A stretch of DNA of 64,000 nucleotides, from positions 8,285,168 through 8,349,167 of the forward strand of contig NZ_JAPNKE010000002.1 in NCBI RefSeq assembly GCF_026626665.1. Direction: 5' to 3'. Of the stretch, positions 24,856-33,355 are shown piece after piece (positions within the stretch are counted from its first letter, which is position 1; every line of letters begins with the position of its first letter). This stretch comes from Nannocystis pusilla. Its GTDB lineage: Bacteria; Myxococcota_A; Polyangia; Nannocystales; Nannocystaceae. The notes beneath the pieces were generated by a model. The model made no database searches. It saw only the letters and a program-made list of their open reading frames with translations, and was not told the origin of the DNA. Made by a program: the position numbers and the translations under genes.

Positions 24856-26097
24856 TCAGCCGAGCTCGACGCGCACCGTCGAGATCATCCGGCGCAGCGC
24901 GCGGGCCACCACGTCGGTGTCGGGGTGGCGGAGGATCGCGTAGCCCTCGCCCTCGTACGACTCCGCGCGCGGCTGACCGATCTGCGGCAGCTTGACGTCG
25001 ACCACCAGCTCGCCGAGCTCGCGCTGCGCCTCGGCCACGCCGTGCAGCGCGACCACGCGGGCGCCCGGGCGGGTCTTGCCCTGGCCGCGGAAGAACGCCA
25101 CCCCGGCGGCGTACTTGCGCGGCGGCGCCTCCCACTGCTCGAACACGATCAGCCGGGCCCAGCGCTCGTAGAAATCGACGCCGTGGGCGTACGAGTTGAG
25201 GCTGACGATCTGGGCCCCCGGCGGGCGCGCGCCGACCTCGGAGATCGCCACCGGCGGGCCGCCCGGGCGGTCGCGGCGGAACCACTCCATGTGCGACAGG
25301 CCGGTGCCCATCCCGAGCGCCTGCAGGGCCGCCAGCGCGTGCGGGCGCGCGAGCCGGGTGTCCTCGGTCTCCTCCTCGCGCGGCATCAGCACGGTCCACT
25401 GGATCCACGGGTTCTCGAGCACGTGCAGCGGCGGCGGGTCGTACAGCGTCGACGAGAACCACACCGGCTTGCCCTGGATCGTCACCGTCTCGAACGAGCG
25501 CTCGCGGCCGGTGACGAACTCCTCGGCCACCGCCGGGCGCTCGGGCGACGGGCGCAGCGCCGCCAGGGCCTGGTGCAGCGTCTCGGCGTCGGTGACGCGG
25601 AAGGTGCCCTTGGCCGCGGCCGCGTCCGGCGGCTTCAGGATCAGCGGGTAGCCGACGTCGAGCGCGAACGTCCAGCCCTCGCCGGCCGAGGTGATCCGGC
25701 GGTGGCGCGCGCACGGGACCCCGGCCCGCTGCAGCACGTCCTTCATGCGCGCCTTGTCGCGGAAGTTGCGCGAGGCCTCCTCGCCCATGCCCTCGATGCC
25801 GAGGCGGTCGCGCAGCTGGCCGAGCTGGACCTGCAGCTGCTCGAGCGTGCCGATCAGGCGGTCGACGCCGCCGAGGCGCTTCGCCACCGCCTTGACCCCC
25901 GCCTCGAGGTGGTCGACATCGAGCGCGTCGGCGACCCGCTCGTAGGCCGCCAGCCGGCGCCGCAGATCGGGCGCGAGCTTCTCGATCGGCTCCTGCGAGA
26001 TCAGCCCCAGGCGCACGTTCGGCAGCGCCGCGACGGCGTAGACGAAGCGCATCGTCACCGGGAGGTGGAAGGGCGCGATGAAGATGACGGCGGGCAT
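24856..26097 (-). CDS. ATP-grasp carboxylate-amine ligase A
   Basis: A 413-residue ATP-grasp ligase of the PurK/CarB/biotin-carboxylase-like type, which couples a carboxylate to an amine through an acyl-phosphate. There is an N-terminal Rossmann-like pre-domain (VIFIAPFHLPVTMRF). The ATP lid and lysine lie in VGYPLILKPPDAAAAKGT. The EEFVTGRERSFET strand follows, then the metal-binding region HMEWFRR and ISEVGARPPG with both acidic ligands. It is a paralog of the two plus-strand ligases at 30768 and 32000. It is the last gene of the minus-strand half of the cluster, 55 bp after the esterase stop. Its substrates are unknown. Confidence 0.85.
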   Translation of the reverse strand: MPAVIFIAPFHLPVTMRFVYAVAALPNVRLGLISQEPIEKLAPDLRRRLAAYERVADALDVDHLEAGVKAVAKRLGGVDRLIGTLEQLQVQLGQLRDRLGIEGMGEEASRNFRDKARMKDVLQRAGVPCARHRRITSAGEGWTFALDVGYPLILKPPDAAAAKGTFRVTDAETLHQALAALRPSPERPAVAEEFVTGRERSFETVTIQGKPVWFSSTLYDPPPLHVLENPWIQWTVLMPREEETEDTRLARPHALAALQALGMGTGLSHMEWFRRDRPGGPPVAISEVGARPPGAQIVSLNSYAHGVDFYERWARLIVFEQWEAPPRKYAAGVAFFRGQGKTRPGARVVALHGVAEAQRELGELVVDVKLPQIGQPRAESYEGEGYAILRHPDTDVVARALRRMISTVRVELG

Positions 26098-26103
26098 GAT
26101 TCG

Positions 26104-26150
26104 GATGTCTCTTCGCGCAGGTCCCTTCGCACAGGAACCTGCGGACAGGT
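26104..26150. repeat. Degenerate PAL-like inverted repeat
   Basis: GCAGGT ccc...agg AACCTGC plus flanking ATGTC and GGACAGGT lie between the esterase stop and ligase A start. This is a weak match to the family. Confidence 0.35.
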
Positions 26151-26152
26151 GC

Positions 26153-26889
26153 TCAAGAGTGATCGGCGAGGTACTTGGGCAGCATCTCGCGCCAGGTCGG
26201 CCAGTCGTGGTCGTGGTCCTGGCCCCACAGGTCGACGCGGTTGGGCACGCCGCGGCGGCCGAGCACGCTGGCCATCTCCCACGAGTTGCCGGGGCGGTCC
26301 CAGCGGCCCTCGCCGACGGCGAGGATCGCCAGGCGCGAGCGCAGGCGGGTCAGCTGCGGGCCCTCGGGCAGCGTCGGGACGAAGTGGATCGGCGAGAAGT
26401 AGTGGAAGTCGAGCGTGTGCACGCCGTCCATCCAGCCGGTCAGGTTGTAGGTGCCGCTCATGCCGATCGCCAGCGCGAACGCGTCGGGGTGGCGGGTCAG
26501 CGAGGCCACCGCGTTGAGCGCCCCGATCGACGCGCCGGCCGTGACGATCTCGATGTCGGGCGTGCGGCAGTCGGTGCGGATCGCCGGCACCAGCTCTCGG
26601 CGACGAACGCGTCGTACTGGTTCTGCAGCCACGCCTTCTGCTGCGGCGAGCGGTCGTCGCGGATCCAGTTCTTCCCCGCCGTACTGTCGGGCGAGTAGAC
26701 CTTGATCCGCCCGGCGTCGATGAGCGGCGAGAGGGCGCGGATCATCAGCATCCGCTCGCACTCCTCGCAGTCGCCCCCGGCCGTCGGGAACAGCAGCACC
26801 GGGCGGCCGTAGCTGCCCCAGCGAGCGAACGAGACCTCCTGACGGAGGCGCGACGAGTACCAGGTCGAGCGCGTCTTATCCATGGCCAT
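26153..26889 (-). CDS. Alpha/beta-hydrolase esterase 1 (frameshifted)
   Basis: A predicted esterase or peptidase of about 245 residues, of the esterase-D/enterochelin-esterase fold without an N-terminal extra domain. The N-terminal frame (VSFARWGSYGRPVLLFPTAG) runs to QYDAFVAE. The C-terminal frame continues ELVPAIRTDCR with the nucleophile elbow TAGASIGALNA and a likely catalytic His in GQDHDHDWPTW. A missing G near 26592-26598 explains the frame change. The start is ATG at 26889 with a second ATG at 26883. It is sandwiched between ATP-grasp genes, implying a role in cutting or releasing an ester- or amide-linked intermediate (inference). Confidence 0.75.
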
Positions 26890-26965
26890 GGCTGAGGGGG
26901 CGCCGCGAGGCGGGCCGGACGACCGGCGCCGGCCCCTCTTCGCGGGGCCGGACGAACCGGTTCTT

Positions 26966-26986
26966 GAGGACATGTCCTTCGGCACA
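26966..26986. repeat. Single PAL half-element
   Basis: GAGGACATGTCCTTC, a self-complementary core just past the stop codon of the 503-residue ATP-grasp gene and before esterase 1. Confidence 0.6.
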
Positions 26987-26988
26987 GA

Positions 26989-28500
26989 CTAGTTCTTGAC
27001 CTTCTTGCCCTTGCCGCCCTTCGGCGGGGCGGCCGGCTTGACCGGCGCGAACGCGGCCGGCTCGGGCTCGGGCGCGGCGACCTCGGCCGCCGGCGCCTTC
27101 TCGGCCGCGACCGCAGGCTCGGCCTTCGCGGGCTCAGGCGTCGTCACCTCGGGCGTGCTGACGGCCTCGGGCGTCGTCACCACCTCGGGCGTGCTGACGG
27201 CCTCGGGCGTCGTCACCACCTCGGCCGCTGCCGCTGCTGCCTGCTCCTTGGCCGAGTTCATGCGGTCGGCCTCACACTTGCGCCAGAACTGGATCAGGCC
27301 GAAGAAGTGGTCGGTGAACATCTCCACTTCGTGGGCCGGGAACAGCGCGGCGACCTTCTGGCGCACGAAGCCCTTGGCCATGTCGGTGCCGAAGAACTCC
27401 CACGTCACCTCGTCGAGGTGCGACAGGTGCTTGGCGACGAACTCCTGGAAGCGGTCGTGCTCCATCCGCTCGCGGGCGATCTTGGCGTAGCCGGCCAGGC
27501 GCTCGCGGTACGGCAGGTCCTTCTTGGCGATCTCGAAGAACGGCGCCCAGTCGAGGTTGAGCGCCTTCTTGCGCCCGGTGGCCGCGCAGAACAGCGACCA
27601 GCGGACCATGTTCTTGACCAGCTCGGGGAAGTGGAAGTGCAGCGACGTGACCTGGAAGTCGGGGCACGCGTTGGCGAAGTCGATCGGGTAGAAGGTGCCC
27701 TCCTTCCGCAGCGACTCGCACGAGTTGAACTCCCAGCCGAAGAACGCGTTGATGGTGAGGCAGGTGTCCTGGAGGACGCTCCACTCCTCGCCGTCGACGA
27801 AGAAGAAGTCGACCTTGTAGCGGTCGTGCAGCGGGGCGTCGGGGTCGTAGCGGACGATGTGGACCTGCGGGCCGATGCCGATCGCGCGCACGAACAGGTC
27901 GAACGGGTCGACCGCGCGCTGCAGGTGCATCACCCGCCGGCCGCTCTGCTCGTAGGCCTTGAGCAACTGCTGGGTGTTGTTGATCTTGGTGACCCCGACC
28001 CACGCGCCGCCGTCGTAGGGCTTCATGAACAGCGGGTAGCCGAGCTTCTCGCCGATCTCAGCCAGCTCGAACTTCCGCCCGTAGCGCTCGAGGGTCGGAT
28101 AGATGTCGGGGTTGTCGGGCGAGACCTCGCGCGGCGGCACCATCCACGTGTCGGGGATCGGCATGCCGAGGGCCATCATCGCCGAGTAGGTCGTGTGCTT
28201 CTCCATCGACTGGAGCGACCACGGATTGTTGAGGACGTACAGGCCGTCCATCACCACGGCCTTCTTGATCCACTCGCGGCTGGTGTGGAACCAGTGCGTC
28301 AGGCGATCGAGGACGATGTCGTAGCGGACCGGCTGGCGTAGGTTGAACGGCTCGACGCTGACGCGCTCGACGTGGAACTTGATCGCGTCCTCGCCGGAGG
28401 GGATGTTCAGATCGAGACGCTTGACGATCTCTTCGTAGCAAGCGGGCCAGCACAGGTCGGCCCCGAGAGACAATCCGATGTTCTTGGTGATGTTGGCCAT
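26989..28500 (-). CDS. RimK-like ATP-grasp protein with TPEV-repeat tail (ligase B)
   Basis: A 503-residue ATP-grasp protein distinct from the three other ligases of the cluster. After an N-terminal domain (ITKNIGLSLGADLCWPACYE) comes EKHTTYSAMMALGMPIPDTW. The ATP-binding Lys region follows as GYPLFMKPYDGGAWVG, and a metal region as FGWEFNSCESL and FYPIDFANACPDF. The last 85 residues are low complexity: a 12-residue repeat VVTTPEAVSTPE, then Ala/Pro/Glu and a lysine-rich end GGKGKKVKN. The ATG at 28500 has a perfect AGGAGG 7 nt upstream, so strong translation is expected. The tail could tether the enzyme to partners or acidic polymers (inference). Confidence 0.8.
   Translation of the reverse strand: MANITKNIGLSLGADLCWPACYEEIVKRLDLNIPSGEDAIKFHVERVSVEPFNLRQPVRYDIVLDRLTHWFHTSREWIKKAVVMDGLYVLNNPWSLQSMEKHTTYSAMMALGMPIPDTWMVPPREVSPDNPDIYPTLERYGRKFELAEIGEKLGYPLFMKPYDGGAWVGVTKINNTQQLLKAYEQSGRRVMHLQRAVDPFDLFVRAIGIGPQVHIVRYDPDAPLHDRYKVDFFFVDGEEWSVLQDTCLTINAFFGWEFNSCESLRKEGTFYPIDFANACPDFQVTSLHFHFPELVKNMVRWSLFCAATGRKKALNLDWAPFFEIAKKDLPYRERLAGYAKIARERMEHDRFQEFVAKHLSHLDEVTWEFFGTDMAKGFVRQKVAALFPAHEVEMFTDHFFGLIQFWRKCEADRMNSAKEQAAAAAAEVVTTPEAVSTPEVVTTPEAVSTPEVTTPEPAKAEPAVAAEKAPAAEVAAPEPEPAAFAPVKPAAPPKGGKGKKVKN
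27137..27226. repeat. 36 bp tandem repeat in the ligase B tail
   Basis: Copies begin at about 27137, 27170 and 27206. They encode alternating VVTTPEA/VSTPE units on the minus strand; the first copy lacks 3 bp. The frame is kept whatever the copy number. Confidence 0.8.
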
Positions 28501-28575
28501 GTCGGCGCCTCCTACGGCAGCCGCGACTCTTGCCAATTCGCCCCAGTTTGCAAGGGCCGCCGCCCGCGCCGCCCC

Positions 28576-29743
28576 TCACTCGTAAACCATCCACAGCGGC
28601 CCCGGGAACAGCCACGAGAGCCCGCTCCGCAGGCGATCGCGCCAGTTCTCCCAGTTGTGACCGTCGCGCGCCTCCTCGTACTTGACCTCCATGCCGGTCG
28701 ATTGGAGGAGCGGCACCAGCGACCGATTCTCGTAGATCAGGCTCTCGTAGGTGCCGCAGCTCAAATAGACCTTGTCGCTCGGCTTGCCCGGGCTCTCGCG
28801 GAAGGCGTTGACGAACTCGACGACCCTGGCGAACACCGGTCCGCGCTTGCTCTCGCCGATGTCGGTAAACGCAAAGCTCCCCGATTGCAGGAGCAGCCGC
28901 CCGAACGTGCCCGGATAGCGCCACGCGGTCGAGGAGGGAGGCGACGCCGCCGAAGCTCGCGCCCATCAGGCAGCGCGCCGCGGGCGCCGCGTACAGCGGA
29001 TAACGGCTCTCCATGAACGGGAGCAGGTGCTCGGCGATGAAGGCGGCGTGCAGGGGGTTGTTGGGGTATTCGCCGATCCGGTCGCCGGGGTGGGTGACCG
29101 CGGCCACCAGCGGCGCGACCTCGAGGCGGTGGATCAGGTTGTCGAGCACCGTCTTCAGCGCCGCGTAGCGCATGTAGTCGCCGCCGTCGTGGACGATCAA
29201 CAGCGGGTAGCGGCGGCTCTCGCGGAAGCGGGCCGGCAGGTAGATGCTGACCCGCTGGGTCCCGAGCGGCGTGTTCTCGAGCTGGGTCTCGACCATCGTC
29301 CCGGGCCTGGCCTCGGGGTCATGTTCGGTCCAACCAGGGGTCTTGTAGCCCTGGCCGTGGGCCACCGAATTGGCGCCGAAAGGGTCGTGCGCGAGGTTGG
29401 GGTTGAAGGGGTCGCGGATCCACGTGCCCACGCCGCCGAGGATCACCTCGAGCTTGTACTCGACGCGCGACTGCGGCGGCAGCTCGAGCGTGTGGTACCA
29501 AAAGTCGCTGTTCCCGACCCGCGTGAACGGCTGCGACGAGCCGAGCCCGAACACCCAGTGGCGCAGGTTCACCTGGTCGCCCGGGCCGCGGTACACGAAC
29601 GTCGCGTTGCGGCCCTCGATCAGCGGGAACGAGTGCGTCTTCAGGAACTTGTCGATCGCCGCCGCGTCGACCGGGCCGTGCGCGAGGAGGCTCTGGATCG
29701 CCAGCTTCATGGGCGGGTTCAGACGGGTGTTCATGGCCGGCAT
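28576..29743 (-). CDS. Enterochelin-esterase-like hydrolase 2 with E-set domain (frameshifted)
   Basis: A 388-residue hydrolase after correction, with the Fes/IroD layout. The N-terminal E-set/CBM48-like domain (NATFVYRGPGDQVNLRHWVF) is followed by an esterase domain. That domain has RYPLLIVHDGGDYM, the nucleophile elbow CLMGASFGGVAS and the catalytic His in EARDGHNWENW. Near 28930-28940 an extra base shifts the frame; removing one C gives SLSTAWRYPGTFGRLLLQSG, the expected continuation. The start ATG overlaps the stop of the S51-like gene (TGATG), so the two are coupled. Family members hydrolyse ester or amide bonds in peptide siderophores; here the substrate is presumably the product of the neighbouring ligases. 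Confidence 0.8.
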
Positions 29744-30666
29744 CAGTGCAGCGCCACCAGGTGGCCGTCGGTGCGAAGCTGGAACGTGTTGGCCCCGGCG
29801 CTCCAGCGCGGACCCTCGAAGTGGATGAAGCAGCGCTCGTCGAGCGCCACGCAGGTGGCCGGCGCGAACCGGCGGGCGAACACCGTGATGCGCCCCGGAT
29901 CCTGCAGGTTGAGCCGCCGGCGCGCGTGCGGCAGCGGGACCACGCCCGGGAACAGCCCGAGCCCGCCTTCTAGGACCTCGGCGTTGCCGCGGCCCTGCGG
30001 CGGGCTGTCGTGGAACAGCACGATCCGGCTGGCCACCACCATGGCCCCGGCCGACCAGGCGATGATCGGCAGGTCGGCGAGGCGCGGGCCGAGGTCGAAC
30101 AGCCGCAGGCGATTATAAAGGACGGCGACGTGCCCGCCGGCGATCGCCACCCCGGCGCAGTCGGCCAGGATCGCCTCGATCTCCTTCAACTGCTTCACCA
30201 CCGCCGGCCGCTCCAGCGGCTTCACCTTGCGGTCGAAGTCCTTCTGGATGTGCTGCGTCTTGGCCACGTGGTGGGCGTCGAGCAGGCGGATCGCCTGGAC
30301 CGCCTCCTCCAACTCGGACTCGATCAGGTCGCGCGGCGCTTGAGCCTGCTGGACCCGCCGCGCCGCCTTGAGGTGGCTGGCGAGCCGCAGGCGGTAGAGG
30401 TCCTGCAGCTGGCGCAGGCGGTCCTGCTTGGCCCGGTGGGCCGCGAACAGCTCGGGATCTTCGCGGAAGGCCGTCTCGGCCCGCGCGTGCAGCATCAGAT
30501 TGACGGCCCGGTTGCCGAGGGCGGCGCACAGCTCCTGGTCCTCGGCCTCACGCTCCTGCCAACCCGCCGTGACGGCGGCGATCTGGCCGTCGATGCCGAG
30601 CATGTCGGCGGCCTTGTCGACGATTTGGTGGTGGCGCTGGGGGCCGAGGAGCACGCCGCGCGTCAT
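29743..30666 (-). CDS. S51 peptidase / class I amidotransferase-like protein
   Basis: A 307-residue protein with the fold of peptidase S51 (dipeptidase E, cyanophycinase). The N-terminus has IAAVTAGWQEREAEDQEL, as in cyanophycinase-like proteins. A helical stretch of about 100 residues is inserted, then IAGGHVAVLYNRLRLF, the nucleophile elbow IAWSAGAMVVASR with Ser, and a possible catalytic His in PLPHARRR. It is the first gene of the minus-strand half of the cluster, preceded by AGGAG, and coupled to hydrolase 2 by TGATG. Combined with ATP-grasp ligases it recalls the synthetase/cyanophycinase pairing. I infer cleavage of an Asp/Glu-type amide, not shown. Confidence 0.75.
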   Translation of the reverse strand: MTRGVLLGPQRHHQIVDKAADMLGIDGQIAAVTAGWQEREAEDQELCAALGNRAVNLMLHARAETAFREDPELFAAHRAKQDRLRQLQDLYRLRLASHLKAARRVQQAQAPRDLIESELEEAVQAIRLLDAHHVAKTQHIQKDFDRKVKPLERPAVVKQLKEIEAILADCAGVAIAGGHVAVLYNRLRLFDLGPRLADLPIIAWSAGAMVVASRIVLFHDSPPQGRGNAEVLEGGLGLFPGVVPLPHARRRLNLQDPGRITVFARRFAPATCVALDERCFIHFEGPRWSAGANTFQLRTDGHLVALH

Positions 30667-30767
30667 GGAGTTGTTCTCCTGCGCAGGCCCGTGGTAAGGC
30701 GCTCGAGGGGCCCCTGCGCGTCGACCCGTCCGACGCAATCGGCGGCCCGGAGGGGTACAATCTCGTC
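30667..30767. promoter_or_regulatory. Divergent promoter of the ATP-grasp cluster
   Basis: 101 bp separate the divergent starts of the S51-like gene and ligase C. On the plus strand TACAAT at 30756-30761 is a good -10, placing transcription start at or near the ATG at 30768; that mRNA could be leaderless. An inverted repeat CTGCGCAGG / CCCCTGCGCG spans the centre (about 30679-30715) and could be an operator. Confidence 0.5.
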
Positions 30768-31988
30768 ATGCATGTCCTGTTCGTCGCCCCGCACTTTCCC
30801 TCTTACCAGAGGCATTTTGTCCGCGCCATGCATTCGGTCGGCGCCCGTGTGACCGGGATCGGCGAGGCGCATCCATCGCAGCTCGATGATGAACTGAAGA
30901 GCTGGCTGCACGGCTACGAGCAGGTGCCCTCGGTCGTCGACGAGGGCGCGCTGTACGACGCGGTGCGGCGCTGCCAGAAGCGCGAGTGGGTCGACCGACT
31001 CGAGTGCACCATCGAGGCCCACATCATCACCACCGCCAAGGTGCGTGAAGCGACGAAGATCCCCGGGCCCTCGGTGCAGTCGGCGATGCTGTGCCGCGAC
31101 AAGCCGATGATGAAGGAGTTCTTGCGCAAGCACGACATCCCGTGCGCGCAGTCGACCGGCGTCGACACGATCGAAGAAGGCCTCGCGTTCGCCCGCCGGG
31201 TCGGGTTCCCGCTGATCGTCAAGCCGCGGGCCGGCGCCGGCGCCTCCGGCACCACCCGCGTCGACGAGGAGCAGCACCTCGTGCAGACCCTCCGCGAGAT
31301 GAACGTCGGCCGCGGCGCCTCGGTCGCGCTCGAGGAGTTCATCGAGGGTCACGAGGGCTTCTACGACACGCTCTCGATCGACGGCCGCCCGGTGTACGAG
31401 TTCGTCTCGCACTACTACCCCAACGTCCTCGACGCGATGCGCAACCGGTGGATCACGCCCTACATCGTGTCCACCAACCGCATCGACGCCTCCGGCTACG
31501 ACGAGCTCAAGGCGATGGGCCGCAAGGTGATCGAGGTGATGGACCTCGGCACCACCGCGACCCACATGGAGTGGTTCGTCGGGCCGAAGGGCCTCAAGTT
31601 CTCGGAGATCGGCTCGCGTCCGCCGGGCGTCGGTCAGTGGGACGTCTACGCCGACGGCAACGACATCGACATCTACCGCGAGTGGGCCAACGCGGTCGTG
31701 CACGGTCGCGTCGAGCGGCGGCCGTCGCGGCGGTTCGCCAGCGGCATCATCGCCCTGCGGCCCGACCGCGACGGACGGATCCGCGGCTACGAGGGCATCG
31801 ACGAGGTCCAGCGCCGCTTCGGCCAGTACATCTGCCGCGCCCACCTGCCGCCCGCCGGCTGGCCGACTCAGCCGATCGAGGCCGGCTACATGGCCAACGC
31901 CTGGATTCAGATGCGTCACCCCGACTACGACACGATGCGCGAGATCTTCGAGATCATCGGCCGCACCGTGAAGGTCCGCGCCGGTTGA
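30768..31988 (+). CDS. ATP-grasp carboxylate-amine ligase C
   Basis: A 406-residue ATP-grasp ligase related to ligases A and D. The N-terminal pre-ATP-grasp domain begins VLFVAPHFPSYQRHFVRAM. The ATP-binding region is VGFPLIVKPRAGAGASGTT, followed by LEEFIEGHEGFYDT. The metal ligands are HMEWFVG and FSEIGSRPPG. The C-terminal domain ends IIGRTVKVRAG. It is the first plus-strand gene of the cluster and ligase D starts 11 bp after its stop, so they form an operon. The acceptor and donor are unknown; a stepwise amide chain built by ligases A, C and D is one reading. Confidence 0.88.
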   Translation: MHVLFVAPHFPSYQRHFVRAMHSVGARVTGIGEAHPSQLDDELKSWLHGYEQVPSVVDEGALYDAVRRCQKREWVDRLECTIEAHIITTAKVREATKIPGPSVQSAMLCRDKPMMKEFLRKHDIPCAQSTGVDTIEEGLAFARRVGFPLIVKPRAGAGASGTTRVDEEQHLVQTLREMNVGRGASVALEEFIEGHEGFYDTLSIDGRPVYEFVSHYYPNVLDAMRNRWITPYIVSTNRIDASGYDELKAMGRKVIEVMDLGTTATHMEWFVGPKGLKFSEIGSRPPGVGQWDVYADGNDIDIYREWANAVVHGRVERRPSRRFASGIIALRPDRDGRIRGYEGIDEVQRRFGQYICRAHLPPAGWPTQPIEAGYMANAWIQMRHPDYDTMREIFEIIGRTVKVRAG

Positions 31989-31999
31989 GGAGCCAGTCC

Positions 32000-33217
32000 A
32001 TGAAGGTTCTCTTCATCTCCCCCCACTACCCCGAAGAGATGCAAGACTTCACCCGCGGCCTCGCCGAGGTCGGGGCGCAGGTCTACGGCGTCGGCGAGCT
32101 GCCGAAGGGCGCGCTGCCGGCGAAGGTCCAGCGGCACCTCCGCGACTACTTGCAGATCCCCAGCCTCTTCGACGAGGACGCCGCGGTCCGCCACATCGTC
32201 GAGGCGGCCCGGCGGATCCGCCCCGACCGCGTCGAGTGCCTGTGGGAGCCCTGCGTCGTGCTCGCCGCGCGCGTGCGCCAGGAGCTCGGCATGCCCGGCA
32301 TGAGCCCCGACGTCGCCATCGGCTTCCGCGACAAGCCGATCATGAAGCAGCGGCTGTTCGAGGCCGACCTCCGCGTGCCGCGGTTCGCCCGCGTCCGCAC
32401 CGCCCGCGAGGCGTTCGAAGCCGCCTACGCGATCGGCTACCCCGTGTGCGTCAAGCCGGTCGCCGGCGCCGGCTCGGCCGACACCTACCGCGTCGGCGAC
32501 GACGCCGAGCTGCGCGCGGTCCTCGGCGCCGTCGAGCGCCACCCCGAGATCAACCTCGAGGAGTACATCGAGGGCGAGGAGTTCACCTACGACACCGTCT
32601 GCATCGACGGCGAGCCGGTGTTCGAGAGCGTCGCCCAGTACTTCCCGAAGCCGATGGAGGGCCGCAACAACGAGTGGATCACGCCGGCCCAGGTCGTCTT
32701 CCGCGACCCGTACCAGCCGGCGCTGATGCCCGGCATCGAGCTCGGGCGCAAGGTGATCAAGGCGCTCGGCATGACGACCGGCTTCACCCACATGGAGTGG
32801 TACAAGAAGCCCAACGGCGAGGCCGTGTTCGGCGAGATCGCCGCTCGCTCGCCCGGCGGCAAGCTCGTCGACCAGATGAACTTCGCCAACGACTTCGACC
32901 TCTACCGCGAGACCGCCCGCGCGATCTGCTGGAAGAGCTTCGAGGCCAAGCCGCAGCGCCGCTACCACGTCGCCGCGCTGTTCAAGCGGGCCATGGGCCA
33001 GGGCAAGATCCGCCGCATCGAGGGCCTCGAGCAGATCAAGCAGCGCCTGGGGCCGAGCCTGGTCGTCACCGACCTGCTGCCGGTCGGCAGCAACCGCCGC
33101 GACTGGCGCCAGACCCTGCTGTCCGACGGCTTCATGATCCTGCGCCACCCGGACTTCCGCACCTGCATGGACATGATGCGCTTCGCCATCTCGACCCTGC
33201 GGATCCACGCCAGCTGA
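32000..33217 (+). CDS. ATP-grasp carboxylate-amine ligase D
   Basis: A 405-residue ATP-grasp ligase, paralog of ligase C with the same domain order: VLFISPHYPEEMQDFTRGL, then IGYPVCVKPVAGAGSADTY, LEEYIEGEEFTYDTV, HMEWYKKPNG and FGEIAARSPGG. It lies 11 bp downstream of ligase C. The ARSPGG metal loop differs slightly from SRPPG in ligases A and C, which may reflect a different substrate. The gene ends inside the first copy of a 12 bp tandem repeat, and a strong PAL hairpin follows 58 bp later. The cell location is cytoplasmic. Confidence 0.88.
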   Translation: MKVLFISPHYPEEMQDFTRGLAEVGAQVYGVGELPKGALPAKVQRHLRDYLQIPSLFDEDAAVRHIVEAARRIRPDRVECLWEPCVVLAARVRQELGMPGMSPDVAIGFRDKPIMKQRLFEADLRVPRFARVRTAREAFEAAYAIGYPVCVKPVAGAGSADTYRVGDDAELRAVLGAVERHPEINLEEYIEGEEFTYDTVCIDGEPVFESVAQYFPKPMEGRNNEWITPAQVVFRDPYQPALMPGIELGRKVIKALGMTTGFTHMEWYKKPNGEAVFGEIAARSPGGKLVDQMNFANDFDLYRETARAICWKSFEAKPQRRYHVAALFKRAMGQGKIRRIEGLEQIKQRLGPSLVVTDLLPVGSNRRDWRQTLLSDGFMILRHPDFRTCMDMMRFAISTLRIHAS

Positions 33218-33253
33218 CACGCCAGCTGACACGCCAGCTGACACGCCAGCTGA
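33206..33253. repeat. Four perfect 12 bp tandem repeats over a stop codon
   Basis: CACGCCAGCTGA is repeated exactly four times; the stop codon of ligase D is in the first copy. Each unit carries TGA in the same frame and a CAGCTG palindrome. Confidence 0.9.
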
Positions 33254-33274
33254 CGGTCGCTCCGGGCAGAGAAC

Positions 33275-33306
33275 AAAGGGACATGTCCTTCCGGACATGT
33301 CCCTTT
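33275..33306. terminator. Bidirectional PAL terminator hairpin
   Basis: The best hairpin of the family: a perfect 14 bp stem from AAAGGGACATGTCC to its complement with loop TTCC, ending in CCCTTTTC on the plus strand and in TTTGTTC on the minus strand. A second hairpin, GCATGTC ctctca GACATGC, follows at about 33322-33342. It sits between the convergent ligase D and xseB-ispA genes. Confidence 0.8.
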
Positions 33307-33355
33307 TCACATGCACGAATGAGCATGTCCTCTCAGACATGCCCCTTGCGTCGGC

